Origin: Haliscomenobacter sp.
GTDB lineage: Bacteria; Bacteroidota; Bacteroidia; Chitinophagales; Saprospiraceae
DNA length: 64,000 bases
NCBI GenBank assembly: GCA_016707205.1
Contig: JADJHZ010000002.1
Coordinates: forward strand, 1 to 64,000
Direction: 5' to 3'
Every line of letters begins with the position of its first letter. Position 1 is the stretch's first letter. Shown here in pieces: positions 1-7,718 of this stretch. The notes beneath the pieces were generated by a model. That model did no database searches and was not told the DNA's origin. It worked only from the letters and a program-made list of their open reading frames with translations. The translations under genes were made by a program, and so were the position numbers.

Positions 1-2
1 TC

Positions 3-749
3 CTCATCATTGCCGGCATTGGCGTGATTGGGTATATCATTATTTCTTCCTTATTCTATGCGGAGGACAAAAAGGAAGGGCAGCGTTTAGTTGTCTTTGT
101 TATTTTGTTCTTTTTCCACATGATTTTCTGGACGTTGTTCGAACAGGCGGGAGGATCGCTCAACTTCCTTACGGACAAGTACGTGCAGAAGCACGGGATT
201 GAAACGTCGCAGTTCCAGTCTTTGAATGCGCTGTTCATCATCCTGCTGGCGCCTGTATTTACCTGGATCTGGAATACGTTGAGCAAACGGAATGCCGAAC
301 CGCGCACGCCCATCAAGTTTACGTTTGCCCTTTTGCAAATGGCGCTGGGGTATTTCATTATCGTGGCGGGCGCGCGAAGCGTCTTGGGTACGGTCAACGA
401 CGGCGGTTTGATCCCGGTAATCTTCCTGGTGTTCATGTATTTATTCCACACGACCGGCGAATTGAGTTTGTCGCCAGTAGGATTATCGGTAGTTACCAAG
501 CTTTCTCCCGCCAAAACGGTGGGCTTTGTCATGGGAACCTGGTTCCTGTCGATCTCCTTCGCGCATAAAATTGCCGGAAAACTGGGGCAGATGATCGCCA
601 CGCCCGGCGACGGGGCTGCCCCTGCAGAAGCATTATCCGCCTACATCAATGTATATGTTACCTGGGGTATCTATGTCACCCTGGGCGCCGCTGCCGTTCT
701 CTTCCTCCTGTCTCCGTGGTTGAAGAAATGGATGCATGGAGTGCATTAA
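3..749 (+). CDS. POT-family proton-dependent peptide transporter, C-terminal part (5' end outside window)
   Basis: The reading frame is open from the window edge, so the gene starts upstream; about 248 residues are visible. They contain several long hydrophobic segments. The stretch FWTLFEQAGGSLN and the later ELSLSPVGLSVVTKLSP with FVMGTWF are characteristic of the POT/PTR branch of the major facilitator superfamily, which takes up di- and tripeptides with protons across the inner membrane. The protein ends in a hydrophobic helix and a short basic tail, as normal for the family. The next gene downstream is another peptide transporter of an unrelated family (OPT), so this end of the window looks devoted to peptide uptake. 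Exact substrate cannot be read from the sequence. Confidence 0.85.
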   Translation, partial: LIIAGIGVIGYIIISSLFYAEDKKEGQRLVVFVILFFFHMIFWTLFEQAGGSLNFLTDKYVQKHGIETSQFQSLNALFIILLAPVFTWIWNTLSKRNAEPRTPIKFTFALLQMALGYFIIVAGARSVLGTVNDGGLIPVIFLVFMYLFHTTGELSLSPVGLSVVTKLSPAKTVGFVMGTWFLSISFAHKIAGKLGQMIATPGDGAAPAEALSAYINVYVTWGIYVTLGAAAVLFLLSPWLKKWMHGVH

Positions 750-758
750 TTCAGGTGT

Positions 759-913
759 AAGGGATTAGGGAGCAGGGATTAGGGCGCAAGGGTAGACTTA
801 CAGCCGCCTAAAAAATGGCTTGCCCGACAAAGAATTGCTCCCTGCTCCCTGCTCCCTGCTCCCTACTCCCTAATCCCTTCTCCCTAATCCCTTCTCCCTA
901 ATCCTCAATCCCT
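759..913. repeat. Heptamer tandem array with an inverted copy, abutting the OPT start codon
   Basis: Eleven 7-nt units (GCTCCCT four times, then ACTCCCT, AATCCCT, TCTCCCT, AATCCCT, TCTCCCT, AATCCTC, AATCCCT) run without a gap from 837 to 913; the ATG of the OPT gene is at 914. Four units in the opposite orientation (AGGGATT, AGGGAGC, AGGGATT, AGGGCGC) lie at 760-787. Positions 759-787 can pair with 865-893 at 26 of 29 positions, giving one large hairpin in the leader of the transporter mRNA. Confidence 0.85.
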
Positions 914-2865
914 ATGGAAACCAACAAACCCTCTTTCCAGCCGTACATTTCGGCGAAAGATTTCATTCCGGAGTTTACGCCCAAGGCGATTCTGCTGGGC
1001 GCTTTTTTTGGTATCATTTTTGGGGCGGCTACCGTGTACCTCGGTTTAAAGGTGGGGCTTACGGTGAGCGCTTCGATCCCTATTGCCGTTTTGGCAATCT
1101 CTATTTTCAAGAAGCTGGGCAAGGCGACGATCCTGGAAAGCAATATCGTGCAGACGATTGGCTCTGCCGGGGAGTCGGTGGCATCCGGAGTGGTTTTTAC
1201 GGTGCCTGCGTTGTTGTTTTTATACGGAGGGAAAGGCTATTTTGAGTATTTCCAGATCTTTGTCCTGGGGCTTGTTGGCGGTTTTCTTGGGGTGTTATTT
1301 ATGATCCCTCTACGCCGATCGCTGATTGTCAAGGAGCATGGAAACCTGCCGTATCCCGAAGGTACCGCTTGTGCGGACGTACTCATTGCCGGGGAGAAGG
1401 GCGGAGCGCTGGCCCAAAAAGTATATTATGGGTTGGGATTGCCTTTTTATACAAGCTATTGATGTCCATTCTGGGATTTTGGAAGGATACGCCTACCATG
1501 GTCTTTAAAAAAGATTCGGCCCTGCCTAACGGGACGATCAATGGGGAGATCACTCCGGAACTTCTGGGCGTAGGGTATATCATCGGCCCGAAGATTGCGG
1601 GGGTCATGGTTGCAGGGGGCGTTTTATCCTGGTTGGTACTGATTCCGCTGATCACGGTGATTGGAAGTGGGCTGCCGGCGCCCTTCCCTCCTGAAACCCT
1701 GAAACTGATCGCAGAAATGTCGCCTACGGAAATTTGGAGCAGATACATCCGTTACATCGGCGCCGGAGCAGTGACCTTTGGCGGGATCATCACGTTGATC
1801 AAGACCCTGCCTACCATTGCCAGCGCTTTTCGGGATTCGCTTGCCGATTTGCGCGCTAACCGCAGCGGAACTGGAAACGAACAAAGCCGGACCGAAAAAG
1901 ACCTGCCCCTTACCTGGGTGCTGATCGGAAGCGTGGTGCTGGTGGTGTTGATGTCGGTGCTTCCCAATATGCCGATGAATTTTCTTTCGGCCGTTCTGGT
2001 CATCATCTTTGGGTTTTTCTTTGTGACGGTTGCTTCGCGGATCGTCGGGTTGATTGGCTCCTCGTCCAGCCCGGTTTCCGGCATGACGATTGCCACCCTG
2101 ATGGCCACCTCGCTGATCTTTCTGGGATTGGGGTGGACCGACGATAGCTACCAGCCGATCGCGCTGGTCGTGGGCGCCGTCGTGTGCATTGCCGCAGCAA
2201 ATGCAGGGGCAACGTCTCAGGATTTAAAAACCGGATATCTGGTGGGCGGAACGCCTTATAAACAGCAGATCGGCCTCATGATCGGGGTGACGACGTCGGC
2301 TATTGTAATTGGGTTCACCGTACTTTTGCTGGAGCGCACGCTCGGGATCGGAGAAGCCACCGCCCAGCATCCCAACCCGCTCCCTGCACCCCAGGCCACC
2401 CTAATGGCAACCGTCATCAAAGGCTTGTTAAGCCAGAACCTGCCCTGGGCGCTGGTCATTGCCGGCATGGGCTTGGCTGCGGTCGTGGAATTATGCGGGG
2501 TAAGTTCTCTGGCCTTTGCGGTGGGCGCCTACTTGCCGCTTTCGACGACTTCTCCGATATTCATCGGGGGGTTGGTGAAATGGCTGGTCGAGCGCAAAGA
2601 CAAAAACAGAGCGGCGGAATCTGAAATTGGCCCCGGGGCGTTGTTCAGTTCCGGGTTGATCGCCGGGGGATCTATTACCGGTATTATTATTGCAGGAATG
2701 CTGGGCTATACGGTGGGCTACGACTCCAATGGGGTTGCCATCAATTTCCTGAGCAAACTTCGCCTTCTGGAGCCGGAAGCGCTAGGCGTTTTCGGGGACC
2801 TGGGCGGGTTAATCGCTTTTAGCGTTTTGGCTATCATCCTGTGGTTATTTGCCCGCGGGAAATAA
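914..2865 (+). CDS. OPT-family oligopeptide transporter, split by one frame break near 1436
   Basis: Two open frames form one OPT protein: 914-1462, then the second frame carrying the rest to 2865. The break is at the GGG run 1435-1437; adding one G restores KVYYGLG followed by IAFLYKLLMS and gives about 650 residues, the usual length of bacterial OPT transporters. The protein is hydrophobic with many membrane segments. GAFFGIIFGAATVYLGLKVG near the N terminus and the segment NLPYPEGTACADVL match the family, which imports oligopeptides or metal-peptide chelates across the inner membrane. The start at 914 directly follows a heptamer repeat array and has no Shine-Dalgarno sequence. A one-base loss in a G run is more likely an error in the sequence than gene decay, because both halves are otherwise intact. 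Confidence 0.85.
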
Positions 2866-2874
2866 TCTAAATGT

Positions 2875-3315
2875 ATGATTCGCAACATCCAAATCCTTTT
2901 TTACGCTATGCTGGCAGGCCAGGCGCTTTTTGCGGCGGTAGCCTATTTTTTTCTGCCGGCTAATAAAAGCGCCGCCCTGGCCGATTCCGGGCTATTCTTC
3001 TACCTTCCCTTTATCTTTATGATAAGCATGGGGGGCGCAGCATGGGTTTTGAACGATGCCCTGAAAAGGAAAGCGCCGGGAAGAGACAAGCCGATGGAGG
3101 ACCGGCTCCGGCACTATCAGCAGCGGGTAATGCTTAGGCTGGCCCTGATAGAATCCGCCGTCCTCATGGCCATCATATTTGGTTTTGTTTCGGCCAACAC
3201 CCAGCTCTATCTCCTGGCAGCACTGGGATTGGGATTGTTCCTTTACTTTCGCCCCGGCGTAGCCGAGTTTGTGACGGATTATCAGGTTTCGGCCAGCGAG
3301 GAACGCGAGTTGTAG
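2875..3315 (+). CDS. Small integral membrane protein, function unknown
   Basis: This 146-residue protein has about four hydrophobic segments (roughly residues 7-27, 41-59, 85-105 and 109-124), with a charged linker of lysine, arginine and glutamate between the second and third. No catalytic or binding motif is visible and I do not recognise the family with confidence. It begins nine bases after the OPT stop codon, so it is probably transcribed with the transporter. It ends just before the convergent surA-like gene. An overlapping out-of-frame ATG at 2870 reads only a short frame and is unlikely to be the start. Confidence 0.65.
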   Translation: MIRNIQILFYAMLAGQALFAAVAYFFLPANKSAALADSGLFFYLPFIFMISMGGAAWVLNDALKRKAPGRDKPMEDRLRHYQQRVMLRLALIESAVLMAIIFGFVSANTQLYLLAALGLGLFLYFRPGVAEFVTDYQVSASEEREL

Positions 3316-3330
3316 AATGGCTACTCGCGT

Positions 3331-4704
3331 TCAATCCTTCGCCCTATCCTGCAGCGCAAACCAATCTTCGATATTGGGGCAGGCCCGGAAGCTGGGATCT
3401 ACCTGCACAAAGGTGCGGCGGATCTTATCTTCGATCCAGCTATTGAGAAAATCGTTGCGTTTGGATTCGATGGCGGCCTCCTGAATTTTGGAGTAGTCCA
3501 GGTCCAGGCTGGCGCGGTGCGGCTTGGTGCGGGATTGGAGTTGGATCAGGCGGAGGAAGGGATCTCCAGCTGGGTCTGAGAATTCGATGGGCGAGGAGAT
3601 CTGGCTAATGTCCATGGTATCGATAGCAAAGTAGATATCCGGTTCCAGGTCGCCGACTTCGAAAAAGGTGTTGCCGGTAACCGGGTTAACCATCCGCCCG
3701 TCGTTGTTGAAGCTTTGCTGCTTGTCGTCCGAAAATTTCTTCACCGCATAGGAGAAGCTCATGGAATCGCTTTCGATCAGAGCGCGGACGGAGTCCAGCA
3801 CATGACGGGCCAGCGCCACGTCGGCGTCGGTGATCTCCGGTTTGGCGAGAATATGGCGCAGATGGATGGTATTCCCTCTGCGACCCAGCATTTGGATCAG
3901 GTGGTAACCAAACTCGGACTCCACGACCGGCGAAATCTCATCTTGCCCGAGTTTATACGCCGCCGCCTCAAATTCGGGGACGAACTTCCCGCGTTTGGCC
4001 CAGCCCAGATCGCCGCCGGTCCGGGCGGAGCCGTCGTCGGAGTATTTCTGGGCCATCAAGCCAAAGTCCTCTCCTCCCTCCAGGATGCGTTTCCGGATCG
4101 TTTCGAGTTGTTCGATCGCTTTGCGCTTCTCCTCTTCGTTCATTTTCGGCTTGTACACGACCTCCCCGACTTCCACTTCGGAATTGAAATAGGGAAGGCT
4201 ATCCCGGGGGATCTTTTGAAAGAAGACTTTCACTTCGGAGGGGGTGACGGTAATATCGGCCATGACCTGGCCGCGCATGCGCTCGGAGAGCAGCTGGTTG
4301 CGAAGATCTTCCCGGAGCTGGTCTTTTACCTGGCTGACGGTTTGGCCATAGTACGCTTCAAATTGGGCGACATCGTTGTTCATATACCCAAGGATGCGTT
4401 CAACCCGGGCGTTGAGCTGGTTTTCGATTTCGTCGTCCTTCACTTCGACGCTGTCCAGTTTGGCCTGGTTGAGCAGCAGCTTGGTTGCGAGGACCTGTTC
4501 GATGACCATGCAGCGGGCATCCGGCGGGAGGGCTTCGCCAGGGCGTTGCGACTTGAGCAGGGCCAATTGCTCTTCCACTTCGGAGAGGAGTACGTACTCG
4601 CCGCCTACCAGGGCTACCACTTTATCTATGATCTCTTTTTGCGCCCAGCCGGGTGTTAGGGAAAGAAACAGCAGGCAGCAAATTACGATGGGTCTCATTG
4701 GCAA
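3331..4704 (-). CDS. surA: SurA-like periplasmic peptidyl-prolyl isomerase/chaperone
   Basis: 457 residues with an N-terminal signal peptide ending near GWAQ (residue 21). A SurA N-terminal chaperone region follows (KEIIDKVVALVGGEYVLLSEVEEQL), then two parvulin-type (PPIC) regions. The first has the hallmark run GSARTGGDLGWAKRGKFVPEF and ends with GYHLIQMLGRR; the second begins at HLRHILAKPEI and is more degenerate. SurA proteins bind unfolded outer-membrane proteins in the periplasm and deliver them to the assembly machinery. It is the last of three related genes on the minus strand (7582 to 3331), a clustering that suggests joint work on outer-membrane and secreted proteins. Domain assignment is firm; client proteins are inferred. 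Confidence 0.9.
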   Translation of the reverse strand: MPMRPIVICCLLFLSLTPGWAQKEIIDKVVALVGGEYVLLSEVEEQLALLKSQRPGEALPPDARCMVIEQVLATKLLLNQAKLDSVEVKDDEIENQLNARVERILGYMNNDVAQFEAYYGQTVSQVKDQLREDLRNQLLSERMRGQVMADITVTPSEVKVFFQKIPRDSLPYFNSEVEVGEVVYKPKMNEEEKRKAIEQLETIRKRILEGGEDFGLMAQKYSDDGSARTGGDLGWAKRGKFVPEFEAAAYKLGQDEISPVVESEFGYHLIQMLGRRGNTIHLRHILAKPEITDADVALARHVLDSVRALIESDSMSFSYAVKKFSDDKQQSFNNDGRMVNPVTGNTFFEVGDLEPDIYFAIDTMDISQISSPIEFSDPAGDPFLRLIQLQSRTKPHRASLDLDYSKIQEAAIESKRNDFLNSWIEDKIRRTFVQVDPSFRACPNIEDWFALQDRAKD

Positions 4705-4750
4705 ATAATTAAGCTAGGATAAGGACGTAAGTCCCTTTCAAAAGGTTGTG

Positions 4751-5605
4751 CTATTTGGTAAATAGTTGGACCTCTTTGCGGCGCATAGCCACTTCGTAAA
4801 GGTCTTCCCGTTTTTGTTCGAGCAATTTGGTTTTCCGCACGTGGAGGATAAACTTCCGGGCCTGGGATTCGATATAGGCCAGAGGAGCGATTTCCCGGCT
4901 GTTTTTGAGTTCCAGCAACCGGAAAAAGTACTGAAACGAATCGTCGCTTTGCCGGAATTCCATTCGGGAGCCGATATTATCTACACTCAGCGTTCCTTCC
5001 GGCATAGCGGAAGCCAGTTCATCAACCCGATGCCAGGTGCTGTCATCCAGAATATGCGCTACGGCGTAGCGGTCGCAATACCGGTTGAGGCGGGCGAGAT
5101 TCCGTTCATTGGGGTTGTTCCACCAGCGGTTGAGGCTATCCTGTTCCGGAGCCGAAGAAGGCACTTTAATAAAAAAACAGCGGACGATAGGCGTTTCCAA
5201 TTGGTACTGGTCCTTGTTCCGCTCGTAAAACTCCTGGAGTTCTTCCTTTGTGATGGTCGAATCCAGCAACTGCTCTACCAGTACCTGTTCGTAGTTGTTC
5301 TTGATCAGGGAGGCCCGGTAGTCGAGCACGAGTTTGTCGATGTTCAGGTCCTTGGGAAGGTTGCGCTCCGCTTCGTGCAGGAGCAGGGTTTCTCTGATCC
5401 AGCGCTGCATGTACGCGTTGATGATCAGGAGGCTGTCTTCTCCAGAGGTTCCGGGTGGAAACATGCCCTCCATTTCGAAAATTCGCAACTCCTTGCCATA
5501 GGCTCGGGCGAGCAGCCGGTTGGCCCCATTTCCTTTATTTTTCCCCATTTCGCAGGAGAAAAGGAGGCTTGCCAATGCCACGAGAATCCAAAAACGCTGC
5601 ATCAT
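4751..5605 (-). CDS. SurA-like periplasmic chaperone lipoprotein without an obvious isomerase domain
   Basis: 284 residues. The N terminus is a lipoprotein signal peptide with the lipidated cysteine at residue 18 (ASLLFSC). The body resembles the SurA/trigger-factor-like chaperone region: an alpha-helical stretch with ITKEELQEFYERNKDQYQ, the usual helix before a PPIC domain. The GGDLGW-like isomerase signature is absent, so this is probably a binding chaperone rather than an enzyme. It lies between two PPIC-containing genes, ten bases downstream of the larger one and 46 bases upstream of surA, so the three look like an operon. The function is inferred from context and resemblance. Confidence 0.7.
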   Translation of the reverse strand: MMQRFWILVALASLLFSCEMGKNKGNGANRLLARAYGKELRIFEMEGMFPPGTSGEDSLLIINAYMQRWIRETLLLHEAERNLPKDLNIDKLVLDYRASLIKNNYEQVLVEQLLDSTITKEELQEFYERNKDQYQLETPIVRCFFIKVPSSAPEQDSLNRWWNNPNERNLARLNRYCDRYAVAHILDDSTWHRVDELASAMPEGTLSVDNIGSRMEFRQSDDSFQYFFRLLELKNSREIAPLAYIESQARKFILHVRKTKLLEQKREDLYEVAMRRKEVQLFTK

Positions 5606-5614
5606 GCAACAAGG

Positions 5615-7582
5615 TTATTTTCGAATGAGTTTTTCAAAAACGTTCTGGTTTGTTTTGACCTCATAGGCTTTCCGAAGCGACTCCACCCATTGCAGTTCCA
5701 GGAAATCCTGGTAATCGGCAACGATGTATCCCCTCGCTTCCGATAGTTCTTTTGGAGCGGCGGGAATCACTTTTTCCACTTTCAGGAAATAGAACTGATT
5801 GGTATTGCGGTCCACTTTGGGCGACGTCACCTCGCCGGCGGCCCATTCGCGGAGATCGAGGCCTTCGGGGCTTTTGTCGCGTTCGATCACGAAGGTTTCG
5901 GCCTGGATTGGGGGTTTTTCCGCTGTATTGAATTTTGCGAGGGCGTTTTCTTTGGTATTTATTTTAACGAAGGCGCGAAGCGGCTCCATTTGGTTCATGT
6001 TCAAGGCATCCACAATATATTTGGTCACTTCCGCGCGGTCGTTCCAGCGGTATTTGCCGCGGATGGTTTGGAAGAACTGCTCCAGACCGACCGAATCCTG
6101 GGCGGCTTTGTCCCACACCTCTATCCTTGTTGCTTCGAAAAGCAGAATGCCTTCTTCGTATTCCCGGATCAGGGAGCGGAAATCCGGATACTTTTGCTCC
6201 AGTTGCCGCTCTTCGTAGGTCATGCACCACTGTTCGACGAAGGTGTTATACAGGGTCCGGACGGCGTCGGGGATGGGCGTTTCCCGCAAGCGCATGCGTT
6301 CCCGGGCGGCATCGCCCAGGTAGGCGTTGAAATCCTGGAGCGTAACCCGTTGGTTGCCCAGGGTGAACAACACGTCCTTGGCATTGGCGCCGGAAGGTTT
6401 CCAGCGGAAGGTATAGAAGGTGTCGGACAGGGTTTGGGCAAACCGGTCGAGGGTTGCCGGCGTTTCTTTGAATCCGTTGTTTCGCTTGATGTCTGCAATC
6501 ATTTCCTTTCTGGCCAGTTCAAACCGGGCGTCCCGTTTGATCTTGGCTTCGAGTTGAGGGCGGGCAAGGTCGTAGTTGGCGGGCTCTTTGTAGCTAATCC
6601 GCTTGATGATATGCCAGCCGACGGAAGTTTCCACCGGTTCGGAGTAGTCGCCATCTTTGGCCAGGGCAAAGGCAGCCTCTTCGAAAGGCCCCTCGAAGCG
6701 ATTGATGCCGAAGAAACCCAGATAGCCTCCTTTATCCGCTGTTTTCCGGTCGTCGGAACTTTGCCGGCAAATGACCTCAAACGACTCGCCTCCCTTCAGG
6801 CGGTCGTACAACCCGCGGATCATTCCTTCTGCCGCTTCCATCGTTTCCCGCTCGTCTTTCCGGATCAGGATCTGGGCGACTTCCACTTCTCCGCGAGCAG
6901 GCCGGCGGCTATGCACGACGACCAGGTGATACCCGGCCGTGGTGCGGACGGGATCGCTCACTTTATTTAAAGGTAAGGTATAAGCCGCTGTTTCCAGCGC
7001 GTAGAACCCATTAGGGAAAGGCACGTTCAGAAAACCTACCCGGCCATTGTTTTTGGGTGCCGACTTATCTTCGGAAATCTTTACCGCCAGCTCTGCAAAC
7101 GTTTCTTCCCCCGCATCCAACTGGCGTTTGGCCGTCTGGGCTTTGCGAAAGGCGGCCAGCGTATCGGCCGGAGAAGCGTCAGGGGCCACCAAAAACAACA
7201 TATGGCTGATCTCCACATCCTGGCGGGAACGGTCGTACGCTTCCCGAACCAAACGCTCCGTCACTTCTTTGTTGATCAGATAGGAATCGGCCAATTGCTT
7301 GCGGTACCCATCCAACTCCTCCTTAAGCTGGGTAATCGTATCCAGCCTCATCTCCTTCGCCCGCTTGACTTTCAATTTGAATTTGACATACAGGTCGAGG
7401 TATTCCTGAAGAGACTCCATGGTATAGTCGGCATTCTTTCCGTTGGTTTTGTTGTAGATATACTCAAACTCGGAAACATGCACCGGAACTCCGGCAACGC
7501 TGAACAACACCGGATCTTCCTTCTGTCCAAAAACCTGGGCAGAAAATACCACTCCAAGAAGACAAAGAATGAGCCTATTCAT
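5615..7582 (-). CDS. PpiD/SurA-type peptidyl-prolyl cis-trans isomerase, two PPIC domains
   Basis: The start at 7582 gives 655 residues beginning MNRLILCLLGVVFSAQVFG, a clear signal peptide; a longer frame reaching 7633 would put 17 unconvincing residues in front. After a helical chaperone region two parvulin domains follow. The first has VEISHMLFLV and ends AGYHLVVVHSRR; the second has VEVAQILIRK, the run DKGGYLGFFGINR, and ends GWHIIKRISYKEP. The long C-terminal part carries no motif I recognise. The protein would act in the periplasm on folding outer-membrane or secreted proteins. It is the first gene of the three-gene chaperone operon, and its tail end is separated from the next start by only nine bases. 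Confidence 0.88.
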   Translation of the reverse strand: MNRLILCLLGVVFSAQVFGQKEDPVLFSVAGVPVHVSEFEYIYNKTNGKNADYTMESLQEYLDLYVKFKLKVKRAKEMRLDTITQLKEELDGYRKQLADSYLINKEVTERLVREAYDRSRQDVEISHMLFLVAPDASPADTLAAFRKAQTAKRQLDAGEETFAELAVKISEDKSAPKNNGRVGFLNVPFPNGFYALETAAYTLPLNKVSDPVRTTAGYHLVVVHSRRPARGEVEVAQILIRKDERETMEAAEGMIRGLYDRLKGGESFEVICRQSSDDRKTADKGGYLGFFGINRFEGPFEEAAFALAKDGDYSEPVETSVGWHIIKRISYKEPANYDLARPQLEAKIKRDARFELARKEMIADIKRNNGFKETPATLDRFAQTLSDTFYTFRWKPSGANAKDVLFTLGNQRVTLQDFNAYLGDAARERMRLRETPIPDAVRTLYNTFVEQWCMTYEERQLEQKYPDFRSLIREYEEGILLFEATRIEVWDKAAQDSVGLEQFFQTIRGKYRWNDRAEVTKYIVDALNMNQMEPLRAFVKINTKENALAKFNTAEKPPIQAETFVIERDKSPEGLDLREWAAGEVTSPKVDRNTNQFYFLKVEKVIPAAPKELSEARGYIVADYQDFLELQWVESLRKAYEVKTNQNVFEKLIRK

Positions 7583-7663
7583 GACGGTTTTTTTTATTCG
7601 GTAAAAAACGACTGCAAAATTAGTATAATCCACGCAATTCAGCCGGTTAAATCACTCCCCCTC

Positions 7664-7718
7664 CTTTATATCCTTTCCATCCTTTCCATCCTCTCCATCC
7701 TCTACCCTCTTCCTTTAC
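7664..7718. repeat. Degenerate 9-nt tandem repeat (CATCC-TTTC type)
   Basis: A pyrimidine-rich stretch with period nine (CATCCTTTC, CATCCTCTC, CATCCTCTA and variants) fills the gap between the chaperone operon and murF-alr and ends at the murF-alr stop codon. Unlike the related array upstream of nadB, no inverted partner is visible nearby. Confidence 0.65.

Noticed and set aside
837..913. CRISPR-like array
   Set aside because: Units are only 7 nt with no spacers between them and no cas genes are in the window.
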